Assembly (NCBI GenBank): GCA_021030905.1
Contig: JAGFMI010000030.1
Span: 124,001-188,000, forward strand
Origin: Pyrenula massariospora
Taxonomy: Eukaryota > Ascomycota > Eurotiomycetes > Pyrenulales > Pyrenulaceae
Length of the DNA stretch: 64,000 nucleotides
Reading direction: 5' to 3'
Notes under the pieces: generated by a model
The model's input: the letters and a program-made list of their open reading frames with translations, nothing else
Told to the model about the DNA's origin: nothing
The model's database searches: none
Made by a program: the position numbers and the translations under genes
In this document: piece by piece, positions 33,246 to 44,322 of the stretch
Position numbering within the stretch: position 1 is the first letter of the stretch
How the letters are laid out: each line of letters starts with the position of its first letter

Positions 33246-36200
33246 CTTTAGGGCGAGGGCGATGACCCAGGAGAGTTAAGTGTTTCCACCGCAGTCAATC
33301 CGCTTTGTTAGGATGAAGGGCGAGAGCATATGAGGTGCTCACAGCCATAGGGAAAGGATAGGTAGGGAGTTCATGTGGAGATGGGTAGGATGAAGAGAGA
33401 ATGTGAGGCCCAAAGCAGCAGTGGCAGGAAACATATCAAAGCGACCACATAGCAAGAAGAAATAAACCAATGGAATGACTAAGGCCATGTTGACGGGGAG
33501 TTTCTAGTAGAAATCTTCGCCTCATGCATGGGGCCGCTTGACGTGGATTCAGGGCTGGAGAGCGCGAAGTTGATTACGCGGTTGCATACCTGAGCAAATT
33601 GGCCGGTCCACGGCAGTAGGTTTGGAAAGGCTAGGGTGCATCTCTCATGAACGTTGGCTAGGTACACGATGCACATGGCCCATGTGGAGGGAGAGACATG
33701 CATGGGGGGGGGCTCTGGCGGGGCCCGCCACAGTCGTTTTGGCGCCGGGACGACACCGCGGTGATGGCACTGATGGATGTGGTCATGGCGCTGGGATCCC
33801 TGGGACGACGGCACGGATTGGGTCAAGGGGACAGGTAAGAGGGTGCTAGATGGGGGAAGGGGAAAAGTCACGATGATGAAAGGCGAGAGGCAGGGCCAGT
33901 TTCGGAGGCTAGGCTGATGGTGGTCAAGACTGATGGAGGATGAAGGGGAGGGGGGGCCATGGAAGAGCGGAGCGAGTGGGGGAGGCGTGCAAGTGTATGG
34001 AGTAGATTGTGGGCTGTGTGTGTGTGTAATTGTGTGTAAGAGGGTGAGGTGAGGGTGGATTTTCGTTCATGATGCGCTTCCCTTGGGGTTGGTGTTGATG
34101 GGGCGATCCACCGCTGAAAGGCGGCTCCCACGCGAGCCTTTCATCTAATCAAATCACCCTCAACCGGTCAGTCTGACACACACCGCGGCCGTGTATTACG
34201 TCTGATACAGTGACACGGCGCCCCCAGAGAAAACTACCCTCCCCCCCCCCCCGGCACAGGCTGCAGCAGGAGAGGGATGCATCACCCGCTTTCCGAGGAG
34301 AGCAACACGGAGGAACAGCCTCCCAAACCTTGGTCGCTGGCCCTAGGACTGGTGGCACACGAGTCTCCAGGGATCGAAATACGGGCACATGGTCGCCAGA
34401 AGCCGCTCTGGCATTCCGCGGCAACAGCTGAGCGAAAAGCCATGGATTAAATCGAATAGTCCAGCAAGGATTGATCCTCTGGTCGATTCTCGGTCTGCAG
34501 CAACACCACACAGGGATGATGCGCACACACGACGGGGCCTGAGAGGGAAAATCTTCATGCTGGGCACACTACGCTCAACGGCTGCCTACACCGACTTCTC
34601 CATCGCCATGGCCACGATGCTATCATGGCAAGACATCGTAATGGCACGCGACTCGGCTCGCTGCCAAAGAACAGTACTCTTCCGACGCGAGCAATGATCT
34701 GGCGTTGGCGTTGGTACGAAGGGGCAACAACAAACAAGCCGAGCACGCTTTGATACGGGAATGCGAATGATTTGAGGGCGGTATGAGGCGTTTGTTGATG
34801 GCAGCTCAGACACCGAGTGCGAGAAAAAGCAAGGAGACGAGCAGCCGTCACATTCCACCCGCTACAACTCGTTCATCTCCGGCACAAGGATCCGCCAGTT
34901 TAAGCGCAGGGCAAGAGGGCCAAAGTATCGTGGCTTTTTCATCATCGGCAGATCTTTGGGGAAGCCAAATGCGACCTAGAGGCTGGCTGCCGCAGTAATA
35001 ATAATACCCATATGCGAGCCCAATATCGGTTGCGCACTTGCACGGCGTGCATCAACACCACGCAAATCACCAGGGCCAAGGGCCAACATCATCGACACGG
35101 AAAGTCTGACTCAGGCCAGCTCCGGGGGTCAGCATGCCCAATCGTGGAACACGATACAGCCGGTTACACCGTACGACCAGCTCCACGATAGCCTCTGTCT
35201 GTTGCATCTAGGCATCCAGACCGGAGGGCGAGGCAGCGCGGTTAGTTAGTTTCCTAGCGACCGTTCTACTGTGCAGGGGTCTTCCTTTGCTTCGGGGGCC
35301 TGCTTCGGTGTCTTTTCTAGACGAACTCCACCGGCTGGAATGACTTGAATCGTCTAAATCGAGGCAGCTTCCCGCCCTTTCATCGCGGCTCCTTTCTGGG
35401 GTCTATCATGCTGTGTTTCCCCACCGCTGGATCGTGACCTCCTTGATCATCATCGGCGTCTGACCACTCTCGTCTCGCTTCAGAAAGAAGGTCAACGCCA
35501 CCATCGCCGGGCTCTGGATAGGCCCCCATCGTCCGCATCCGTACCTTATGCACTACTTTGGATGTGGGAGACACCGCCCGGATCCAAGTCATCCTTTCAG
35601 TACCGTACCAGGGAGCCTGGCAAATTTTACCACTGGTAGCCGCTGTGCCCTTCCTTACTTGGCTGGTCAAGCTCTGCGGTGCATTCGTACTCTGGCTCAC
35701 ACGGCCGAGCCAACGTGCTCGGCGCAACCCGCTACGTACCCTTACTATCGATGTCATATGCAGTTACAATTCCTTCTCGGATTGTTTCGAAGTCTCAGCC
35801 TATCCCTTCCATAAGCCCGATTAGTTTGCAACATCACGGAGTACCTCAACCAGTAACGCATTCCCGACTCAACTAAGTTTTGGGCCCTCGGAGATGGCTG
35901 TGACCATCGATTTTAGCAGCAGGTAGGGTGAACAACAAGCGTCTCGCTCAAAACTAATTATCTTCCAAATCCTACACAGTCCCGTGTGCCCGCAATATCG
36001 ATGCTTCAGGAGCTGCATTATTGCGACGGCTCTCACCAACTTATAGTCCCACGGCTCATGAACCCACTATTGTGGGTATGATCAGAAACCTGTCTCGTAT
36101 CCACACATGTAACTCTGTCAGACCATGCCATCATAGAAGGAATTAGACACCTACATATCCTCCCTGGACGAGGATCACACACGCAAAACGAAACACAAGC

Positions 36201-38419
36201 CGTTGGCTGGGGGCGTGCAACTTCACGCATCAAGTCTACGCTCGTTCGTCATCACGGAGAACCGAAAGGGAATTCCGATGAGGTTCTTTGGGCTCGCTAC
36301 ACATTTGCCTAATTGCATGCCATCATATTTCAAGATATCATACATGTGAACGCCATCAAATTCCCCAAAGTCTAGTGCTGGCAGCGGCGGCCCTTCATGA
36401 ATCCGGTTTCACAGACCAATCAGATCAGGGATCCCGATCTCAGGAGGCCCAGCCCCCGGTAAAGAGTGGAAAAGGCCGAAGACCAGGGGGGCCAGTAGGG
36501 CTTAAAAAGTTCAATGGAAAGGTCCATGCTTTTTCCCCATTTCCCGCTGATCGACGCCACCATGCAAGCACTAAAGCTTACGAGCGTCACGGCGATTCAT
36601 TAACCGTTTTAGGCCTGATCTCAAGATGGCTTGTCTCACGGGGGTTTACGCAAAACAAAGTCTGATGGCGGTGCGAAGGCTTTTGTGACTTACACGACCT
36701 GCATACCGTGCATAGCCTCCGCGTCGAAGTGAGCAGATGCGGTGACTTTTGAAGCTTAGATGCTGCCGAATGTCTTCAAATGACTCTGGTACTCCATCAG
36801 GTGCCTGTCATCCCCACCGTCTCGCCATCTGAAAAGGCACTTCGTGTGGGTCTCTTTCCAACGTTGAGCAGGGTACATCTAGACACCCGGTCCACCAACG
36901 CGACCTGCGCTTTTAAATTGAATCTTTGAGAATGCAGGATCCATGCTTGCCAATACACATCTTCGCAATGCAGCCTCTTCAAAGCCCTTCCATTTGTGTC
37001 AGGCTCCGACATTTCCGCTTCCCTTTGGATCACTCCCGTTAATATGCCGCTCAAGCAAGTTCAGATTTTCGGCTACTCTACTTCCTCTTCCAGCGAAGTT
37101 TCTGCTAGAAGGTTCAGTGCCAAGTTCATTTTGTCAGGCTCAGCCTCCATCCTACGCAACGCGACTCGGGACGAAGATCCTCCCGTGAATGCAGACACTG
37201 AACAATGATCAGTCGACCGGCCGTTCCTTCGAAGATCATACCTTGCAAAGTGAACCGCTGCTCCAGTCCTGATCAGGCAAATTCTGCACATATTGCCTGC
37301 TACGATAACACCGGAATCCCTGTCCGTTTTCCCAGATGTAAACCAACATCTTTCGTAGGCTAATACCAAATTATGACCTGTCATGCACACACCGCACGCG
37401 TTTCGAAGGATTGTGTTTGATCGCCTTTGTGTTTCGTGCGAGTCATTGCCGAAAGGCTGACCTCACTTTGCGATTGTCTGTCTAGAGGACTGGCTGGCAA
37501 GATGGATCCTCTGCAGTCTCTATAACCCAGTCACACATGTGAAAATTTTAAGTCGATCTTGGGCGGCGCTTGGAACCAGTAAAGGTTTGTCGTTTGACTT
37601 TTACCAATCTTAGCCCCAAGACCTCCTGCATGTGATGGCGGCGGCTTCGAGTTGTTCCATCGGAAGGCGACAATCTGTTGAGGACTTTTCCATCTGTCAA
37701 TTTACCCTACACGGCTGTCTCTATTTACGGCCAGGTAGATCGTTTTCTCACGACAGAGCCTAGATAGATCGGCCATGCCTGTATGCTTCTATCGACTTGG
37801 ACTCTGCAAGCTTCACATTAACTTTACGTCGACGGACGTTTCGCCTTCTGCATTTGGATAATTCTTGTGCGCAATGACCAATCTGAACATGTACCACTCA
37901 CAAATGAATCGATCAGACCTATCGCGGAATACTGCAAGTAGCGAAGGGATGAATTGAACGCTTCGCGGTAGCCTTAACTATGAAGTCTCTGCCTCCATCA
38001 TAGTTCAGGCCCCAAAGGCCCTAGACATGATATATGATTGATACGCATTATTCCTTGGATGTACAACAAGCTGTGAAGAGATTTGCTGATCAACCTTGCA
38101 ATGCTGTGGAGAGAGTTGACTTACCCCTCCAATTTTACCCACTTATTATCTCAGTGTGCTGAAATGTTGAAATGATGACAGGGCCTCCTGCTACGGCCTG
38201 CTTTCTCATTTTCAGACCTTGATTAGCACTCGAACTTTGGCTCTTTCGCCTTCCAATCTACTCGCCGCTTCTTGCAGACGAATGCCTTGAATCTAAAGAC
38301 GTGGAAGCCGTAGGCGGTGTCGGGTTTCCATCGAGGCTAGGAAACATGCGTTTCTCCTAAAATTTCCCAGAGCCATGGTACTTCTCGAACCATGACAGGT
38401 TCGCTGCACCCCAGTCAGA
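33246..38419. other. 5.2 kb region without a supportable gene
   Basis: Many short frames (up to about 130 codons) occur on both strands but none shows a domain, a convincing splice partner or family motifs. Simple-sequence items include a G run (33704-33712), a TG repeat (34015-34027) and a C run of 12 (34241-34252). No tRNA, terminal repeat or transposase remnant was recognised. It could be a long regulatory region for the flanking hypothetical genes, contain a non-coding RNA, or hold eroded repeat DNA. Confidence 0.45.
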
Positions 38420-39349
38420 ATGTGCTTTACTTCAAACATGGTTTTGTCCGCTTCTCAACATTTTCTCTTTCCTTGGTGTCTGTTGCTTTCGTCACAATAT
38501 CCGTTGTTTCTCTTCCGCGTACATCAAAATGGTCCGCACGCCAGCATTCGAACGAGAGGGCCCGCTTCGAATACTACAAGCATGCTCAAGGCTCAATCCT
38601 TAGCAGACAAAGAGTTGCAAAAACCAGCTCCAATATCGCCAACACGTGAAAGGATGGCCGACTCGGTCACCGCATCAAGCGAACCTCAGAACTCCTTAAC
38701 TGACAAGACTTCTCAACGCAAATCTGCGCGGAAGAGTCTGCAAAGGAGACCATCCTCTGGGATCTGGGAGTCGATCCTCAACCGCTTCAGCTTATCAAAG
38801 CAGTCCTCTAAGGACCAATTTCCCCCAGCAACCAAGTCCGAACCTCAAGTCAAGGACCACAACATCCCCAAACCGCCCCAAGCCAAATGCTCCTCGTCCT
38901 CGCTACACAATCTTTCAACCTACCACGATTGCATCCCACGGTCGGCTACTCCTTCACCCCGATCTGTACATTCCCCGTCGCCGCCACGCTCTCCATCCCC
39001 AACGCATGACTCTTACGAGTCCTTCCCGGCCTACCTCCCATCTCCTCCCCCAAGCCCCCCAGCTCGCCCCGAAAAGAAACGTAAAACCGTCCGCTTCGAC
39101 CCCCACGACCAGTGGATCATTGAATCTCCCAACGGCGACCTGTCGACTCAAATTCGAAGACGCCCGAACGAGGCAGAGCTAGCAAGACGGCCGCCTCTGT
39201 GGAGGAGGAAGACTCCGACGTATGCCGAAGTGCTGGAGGCCAAGTACCGGTCGTTGAGGCACGGAGGAGAGTGGTGCGGACAGGGGCCGGGTGTGTATGG
39301 GAGAAACCTATGGGCAGAGGGGCAGACGACTGATATGTGGGCCTATTAG
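38420..39349 (+). CDS. Hypothetical basic, Ser/Pro-rich protein
   Basis: A single frame of 309 codons with ATGs at 38420 and 38438; an internal Met (about residue 54, MLKAQSLADKEL) may be the real start because the first 50 residues look unlike the rest. The middle is Ser/Pro/Lys-rich, with repeated SPSPPRSPSP-type runs that could be phosphorylated. The C-terminal third is denser and probably conserved: KKRKTVRFDPHDQWII, then RRPPLWRRKTPTYAEVLEAK, then a Gly/Trp-rich end. KTVRF (222-226) fits the RVxF docking motif of protein phosphatase 1. There is no signal peptide or membrane segment of note. No family is recognised. Confidence 0.65.
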   Translation: MCFTSNMVLSASQHFLFPWCLLLSSQYPLFLFRVHQNGPHASIRTRGPASNTTSMLKAQSLADKELQKPAPISPTRERMADSVTASSEPQNSLTDKTSQRKSARKSLQRRPSSGIWESILNRFSLSKQSSKDQFPPATKSEPQVKDHNIPKPPQAKCSSSSLHNLSTYHDCIPRSATPSPRSVHSPSPPRSPSPTHDSYESFPAYLPSPPPSPPARPEKKRKTVRFDPHDQWIIESPNGDLSTQIRRRPNEAELARRPPLWRRKTPTYAEVLEAKYRSLRHGGEWCGQGPGVYGRNLWAEGQTTDMWAY

Positions 39350-40172
39350 GGGGATAAGGGTGGACTGTAATCTATTGTAGTTTTTGCTCCCTCTGATTAA
39401 TTGATGGTACAGCGATGGTCCCGGGAGAGATCAGGGTTGTGCTGGCAGCTTCAAAGATCCTAATAGCGGAGGCCTGTGCAGGTTTTAGAGGTTCAGGCAC
39501 GCTGCCTAGAGCTTGTGTTCCGTGCTTGAAGTAAATAGAATCATAGAGAAAATTTTCAGAAACTTGTTGCCACTAGCCAGACCAATGTCGTGACCTTCGA
39601 TGGGACGGACCTAAATTGCGCCGGAAAATGGATTAGAAGCACTGCCCATTCACGCAGCTGATCTATACTCCATTTCTTCAATGAAGCTTAACTCCCAAAA
39701 GCTCTATCTATCAGAAACCAACCCCTTCGGAAATTATATAATATAAATTGACTGTCAGCGTCCTCTAAAGGTAATACAAACTGTTTTCGTCGAGCATGAG
39801 GAGATACCGTGAATAGAAAAACAGTCTAGAGTGATTCTTGTCGGAGTCTTGAATCCACTTTTGAAGTTTCCGCGACGTAGCGCCCCAAGGGCCGCCCTCA
39901 ATGGATTTGACTCGAGTTCTGGCGCACAAATCATGCAACTGTCCATGTCGTCTATTGGTTTTGCCGTTTAGAGGCTTGTTCCCCGAGGCTTTTCGAGGTG
40001 TACAGAGTCATCGTAACGACGTCTAGGAGTTTGCCGTGATGGAAAGACCAAGTCTTCTGCTGACGACCTGTCTGGCAAGTTCGTATATCGCTCCTTGAGC
40101 CAGCTTCAAACCAAGACCTCGAGGCATGTGCCATTCTTGTATGAGTCTTTACTGAGAAATGCTTCTGCCACT
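39350..40172. other. Intergenic between convergent genes
   Basis: This AT-rich stretch holds the 3' ends of the hypothetical gene and TRS31. Short minus-strand frames (39755-39946, 39952-40134) are not supported. Confidence 0.5.
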
Positions 40173-41066
40173 TTAGCCCTTGATTCCCATCCTTTCCAGC
40201 TCTTTCTCCCTCTCCATCGTGCCCTCACTAAACCTCACTAATATCACCGTCCTTCCTGGCGCAGCCCCCTCTTTCCCTCCTTCTAAGCTATGCGCACTGC
40301 ATTCAGCACTCAAACCCGCAGCATCACATACTCCCTCCACCACCCCGGCGACCCACGCTGCACAATTTAGCTGGCTCATTTCCCTTGGCACACTGACAAA
40401 TTTATTGACCAGCGGCTCGTTGTCAATAATCATGTACTCAGCAGGGTTGGTTGTGCTTTGCTCCAAGGAAGAGGCGGCTCGGGTGAAGAGAAGAGGCCAG
40501 AGTCGGGAAGTTAGGAGCTGGAGGAGAGGAAGGATCCGCGTGGGACGCGTGGTCAGGGCACTGGAGCCTGTGGTTCCAGTGGGCATACTGCGGTAGAGGA
40601 GGAGATCAAGGAGACGGACGCCGAGAGGGTGAGCCTGGGAATTGAGTCTGGTGGAGGTGGATTAGCAGCCACTAGGGTAACTTGAATAGGGTGGTGAGGA
40701 GGCCTAGGAACTTCCGAGATAGCAGATACGCCTTATGAGAGGTTCCAAAATTCTCAATAGACAGTATCAATACTTTTCTCACCTCTTTTCTAAATCTTGA
40801 ATCCCGGTCACCCTCTTCTGCGCGTAGGTAACCATCTCCATGAACAGGTATGCAAATGCTGCATGGCTCAGCTCTGAGTTACGGCTCCTATTCAAATTCC
40901 TGTCATAAATGGTCTTTCGATTCGACGGTACTCGCAGGCCACCGCTGGGAGCAGGGGAAGGGTTGTTCGGTGCACTCGCAGGAAATGCAGTCTGAGGATT
41001 AGGGGAGGGGAGAGTGGTTGTCGAGCTTTGGATACGGCTGAGAGATGGGTTCGGGGGAGCTGCCAT
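40173..41066 (-). CDS. TRS31: TRAPP complex subunit Trs31/TRAPPC5
   Basis: The minus-strand exons are 40783-41066 and 40173-40647, giving 252 residues. The 135-base intron has a TGCTAAT branch site. Joining gives QDLEKR then LNSQAHPLGVRLLDLLLYR. Family hallmarks are KTIYDRNLNRSRNSELS, AFAYLFMEMVTYAQKRV, YMIIDNEPLVNKFVSVPRE, LNCAAWVAGVVEGVCDAAG and a closing VRFSEGTMEREKELERMG. The Bet3-like fold of this core subunit helps form the TRAPP complexes, which activate Ypt1/Rab1 (and Ypt31/32 in TRAPPII) in ER-to-Golgi and Golgi traffic. The first 45 residues are Ser/Pro-rich, as in other mould orthologues. Its start lies 286 bases from that of MFAP1 on the opposite strand, so the two probably share a promoter region. 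Confidence 0.95.
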
Positions 41067-41352
41067 GATCAATTTAGCAGTGGATGAGGTCGGGAAGGGG
41101 ATTAGCAGCGATCAAGAAAACTGCAAACAAGTTGTCGCAACATCATTACCAACTGCGAGGTGCCCGGAGCTTGAGAGCTCACAATCACTTGGAGGTGGGG
41201 AGCGTCTCCGAATTTATTTTGCCCTTCGTCCAACTCTGCGGGGAGCGGCTTGTCTTGACTACGATGATAAAATAACGGGTATGAATGGAAAATTGGCCGC
41301 AGTATTCTTTGCTCCTACCTCTTACCGACGTAGCTGAATAAGTCTTGTCAAT

Positions 41353-42801
41353 ATGCCTCCCCCCATGCCTCAGTCTCGCACACACATTACCTCTCGCATG
41401 ACCGCTAACCCTGCCAGACCCGTTCAGCGATACCGACCAGGAAAGCCTGTCGCGGAAGAACCCTCCTCGGAGGAAGACGAAGACGAGAGCGAGGAAGAAC
41501 AACCCCAGCAGAGACAGCCAGAAAGACGTAATGACCGACCTAAGGCCAGCTCATTTCCAGCTGGAGCTGCGCTGCCAAAAGACCAGCAAGCGAGGAGAGC
41601 CCCGGAGCCACCGAGTGACGACGAGGAAGACGAAGAGGGCTTTGTGACGGATGAGGATGACCAGGATGGCGAGGCAGTTCTCTCGAATGAGGCTGTCAAG
41701 CCTTCATCTACTACAGCTATTCAAATACCTACAGGTCCTACAACAGCGAAGCTTAAACCTCCAGAATCCAATGAATCAGAGGAAGAAAGCTCAGAGGAAG
41801 AGGAGTCTTCCGGAGAAACAGACTCTTCGTCAGAAGACGATACCTTTCGCCGTAAACTCCAACGCCCAACCTTTATCAAAAAGACCGATTGCAATCCTAG
41901 CAACTCGACACCGACAGCCCACGAGCCTTCCCCAAACCCCGCCTCTGTCACAAATGGTACTCCCGCTCCCGTCTTCTCGAAAGCAGACGACGAAATCCGC
42001 CGTAAAGCCCTCGCAGACCTCATGATCGTCGACAAGCTCGAAAAGGACGCTTTGGCCCGCGCTGCCGGGAAGAAATCCTGGGACGATGATGAGGAGCTTG
42101 CACCCGAAGATCTCGTCGACGATACCGACGGTCTCGACCCAGAAGCCGAGCTCGCAGCTTGGAAGATCAGAGAATTGAAACGGTTAAAGCGAGATCGGGA
42201 GGCAATTGAGGTGAGGGAACGGGAGATTGAGGAAGCGGAGCGAAGACGTAACCTCACAAAAGAAGAGCGGGATGCAGAAGACCGAATGTACCTCGAGAAG
42301 CAAAAGGAAGATCGGGAAGAAGGGCGCGGGAAGGCAGGCTACCTGGCCAAGTACCATCATAAAGGCGCATTCTTTCAGGACGAAGAATTACAGAAGGAGA
42401 TGGCGAAGAGAGATCTGATGGGCGCGAGCTACCAGGACCAGACCAAGGACAAGAGCATCTTGCCCGCTTATTTGCAGACCAGAGACCAGAATAAGGTTGG
42501 GAAGAAGGGGAGGACGAGGTACAAGGATCTGAGAGCGGAGGATACGGGGCGGTTTGGGCAGGAGGAGAGGAGAGGGGGAAGAGGAAGGCAAGAAGGGGAT
42601 ATGGGGAGGAATGGGACTGAGAGTAGCGTGCCTGCAGATGTGGTGGACGAACGGTTTCGACCAGATTTTGAGAGAGATAGGGATACTGGAGGGCCAAGGG
42701 TGACCGGCGCGAATGCGAAGCCCGTTGGAGAGAGGAGGAAGAGGAGCCGCAGTCCTGGGATGACGGAGAGGGATAAGAGGGTAAGGATGGAGGCTGGATA
42801 A
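41353..42801 (+). CDS. MFAP1-like spliceosome protein
   Basis: A single exon of 482 codons. The N-terminus has MTANPARPVQRYRPGKP, a start typical of the family, then long acidic Glu/Ser/Asp runs. The C-terminal MFAP1 domain begins near residue 210 (RKALADLMIVDKLEKDALAR). It includes AAWKIRELKRLKRDREA, a Glu/Arg coiled coil, YLAKYHHKGAFFQDEEL and DLMGASYQDQTKDKSILPAY. It ends with TRYKDLRAEDTGRFG and a basic Arg-rich tail with RKRSRSPG. Despite its name (microfibrillar-associated protein 1), the family is nuclear and belongs to the spliceosomal B complex. Length and order agree with fungal orthologues. Confidence 0.93.
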   Translation: MPPPMPQSRTHITSRMTANPARPVQRYRPGKPVAEEPSSEEDEDESEEEQPQQRQPERRNDRPKASSFPAGAALPKDQQARRAPEPPSDDEEDEEGFVTDEDDQDGEAVLSNEAVKPSSTTAIQIPTGPTTAKLKPPESNESEEESSEEEESSGETDSSSEDDTFRRKLQRPTFIKKTDCNPSNSTPTAHEPSPNPASVTNGTPAPVFSKADDEIRRKALADLMIVDKLEKDALARAAGKKSWDDDEELAPEDLVDDTDGLDPEAELAAWKIRELKRLKRDREAIEVREREIEEAERRRNLTKEERDAEDRMYLEKQKEDREEGRGKAGYLAKYHHKGAFFQDEELQKEMAKRDLMGASYQDQTKDKSILPAYLQTRDQNKVGKKGRTRYKDLRAEDTGRFGQEERRGGRGRQEGDMGRNGTESSVPADVVDERFRPDFERDRDTGGPRVTGANAKPVGERRKRSRSPGMTERDKRVRMEAG

Positions 42802-43401
42802 AATATACGGAGAACCTCGTCCAATACAGATTGGACAACTCGATGGCGAAAATGATACCCCGGATTCCACGTTTTGTTCCCTCATGAAATCCTCAAATGG
42901 TTTAAATGGATGTGACTTGACCTTTTAACCTTCAAGTTCCACAAGTCCCACCCGGCACCTCAACAGAATACGTTGGGAAAATATAAGACGAAATGTAAAA
43001 TATTCATTTTCCTTCCACCATTCTAATAGTATCACAGTATATACCAGCACATATACCTCTCCCCAAATGCCATGTTCTTTCCTCTTCAAATGAATGCTCC
43101 ATCAAGTCATAACACATCATATCAACAAGATCGCTCAATCCACCACCTTTCCATGCCATTCGCTTCACATTCACCTCTCGATCTCCCTAGCAGCCCCGTA
43201 TTATGCATCAAGGCGTCGTCTAACCAGTAAATAGAGACAAAAAAAGAAGAACCCCCCCTCGGCTACCAAGGACAGTATCTCGCACTGTACAATTAGAAAA
43301 TAATGCAGAGATGGAATGCAGAGCGACCGTGAACATCATCTCAAGGCTCCTTCGCATACCGTCCAAATCGGCAGAAATCCTCCGGCCATCTAACGATCCT
43401 G
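42802..43401. other. Intergenic between convergent genes
   Basis: This AT-rich stretch carries the 3' ends of MFAP1 and the GPI-protein gene. I see no gene or repeat of note. Confidence 0.5.
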
Positions 43402-44322
43402 TTACCAATGCAGTATTCCACCGATTACCATCGCTGCTAATATCGTCCCTATGCTACCTACTATTCTACTCGCACCGCTCCCGTTCGGCCCAACTTCAAA
43501 TGGACTTCCCCCGCCCCCAAAGCTTTCGGGATTATTGCTATCCGTTCTCTGCGCCTGGCTGGTGAATGTCGTCGGCGACCCGTTAAAGAACGCCGTCGTC
43601 GTGAATCCCTTCGCGCTCGTGGTCTTCGAATTGGAGTTTTGGTTCGTTGTCGCAGAGGTGTAGGTCGTACTTGAGGACGGGGAGGAGGCGGGCGTGGCGG
43701 TTGAGGTGAAGGATGATGCGGCGGCGGTGGAGGTAGAGGACGAAATCGAAGATGAGGAGGAGGCCGCGGGCGACTGTGAAGAAGAGGATGCAGCTACCGA
43801 GGAGAAGGATGTAGATTGTGCGGATGTGGAGGTTGTTGAAGCTACGGATGTCTGAACAATGGGTGGCGTTGTCGTCGTCGTCTGTATTGAAGACAGTTGT
43901 GGGATTGAACTTGAGGATACTACGACGCTGATGCTGATGCCGGGACTGTTACTTGTTGCCGCATTTGGACATAATGTGATTGTGCCTTGACCGAGGAAGA
44001 ATTTTCCAATCAGCGTGTCCGAGTTCGCAGCATCATTGGCGCACGCGCGTTGTATGTTGGTTTGCAAGGTGTTGAGCCCGGTGATGCAGTTCTCCGAGCA
44101 AGGTGCGCCGCCCATGAAGTCGGTTCTACTGCAAAACGTGAGGGGTGTGCTGTATGCTAAGGTGCACCCGTTGCTAAATCCCGCAATAGGTTGAAAATCC
44201 GATAGCATCACAACTGCGGTGTTCTTTTCGGATATGGGCCCGAGAATATTTGGGCTCAAGGCCTCAGATGGTGCAAGGATCGATGAGAGGGCTATGAAAT
44301 AAAACCTTCTTGGAAGTAGCAT
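43402..44322 (-). CDS. GPI-anchored Ser/Thr-rich cell-surface protein
   Basis: A single exon of 306 codons. A signal peptide is evident (about residues 1-22, MLLPRRFYFIALSSILAPSE). A small Cys-containing domain follows (about 30-115): NGCTLAYSTPLTFCSR, GAPCSENCITGLNTLQ, CANDAANSDTLIGKFFLGQG and TLCPN. About 130 residues are almost wholly Ser, Thr and Ala, a region likely to be O-mannosylated. The C-terminus has small residues (PNGSGAS) and then a hydrophobic tail (IVGSIGTILAAMVIGGIL), fitting a GPI signal. Proteins of this layout are attached to the fungal plasma membrane or wall glucan. The N-terminal domain resembles one found in many mould GPI proteins of unknown role. Confidence 0.88.
   Translation of the reverse strand: MLLPRRFYFIALSSILAPSEALSPNILGPISEKNTAVVMLSDFQPIAGFSNGCTLAYSTPLTFCSRTDFMGGAPCSENCITGLNTLQTNIQRACANDAANSDTLIGKFFLGQGTITLCPNAATSNSPGISISVVVSSSSIPQLSSIQTTTTTPPIVQTSVASTTSTSAQSTSFSSVAASSSSQSPAASSSSSISSSTSTAAASSFTSTATPASSPSSSTTYTSATTNQNSNSKTTSAKGFTTTAFFNGSPTTFTSQAQRTDSNNPESFGGGGSPFEVGPNGSGASRIVGSIGTILAAMVIGGILHW

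Noticed and set aside
34241-34252. C12 homopolymer and nearby TG repeat as a functional element
   Set aside because: Simple sequence of this size is common in fungal intergenic DNA and has no associated feature.
36288-36665. 125-codon frame in the gene-free region
   Set aside because: No recognisable family, composition like translated non-coding DNA, and competing frames nearby.
42254-42838. 194-codon minus-strand frame opposite MFAP1
   Set aside because: Ser/Pro/Leu-rich mirror of the Glu/Arg-rich MFAP1 codons; no features.
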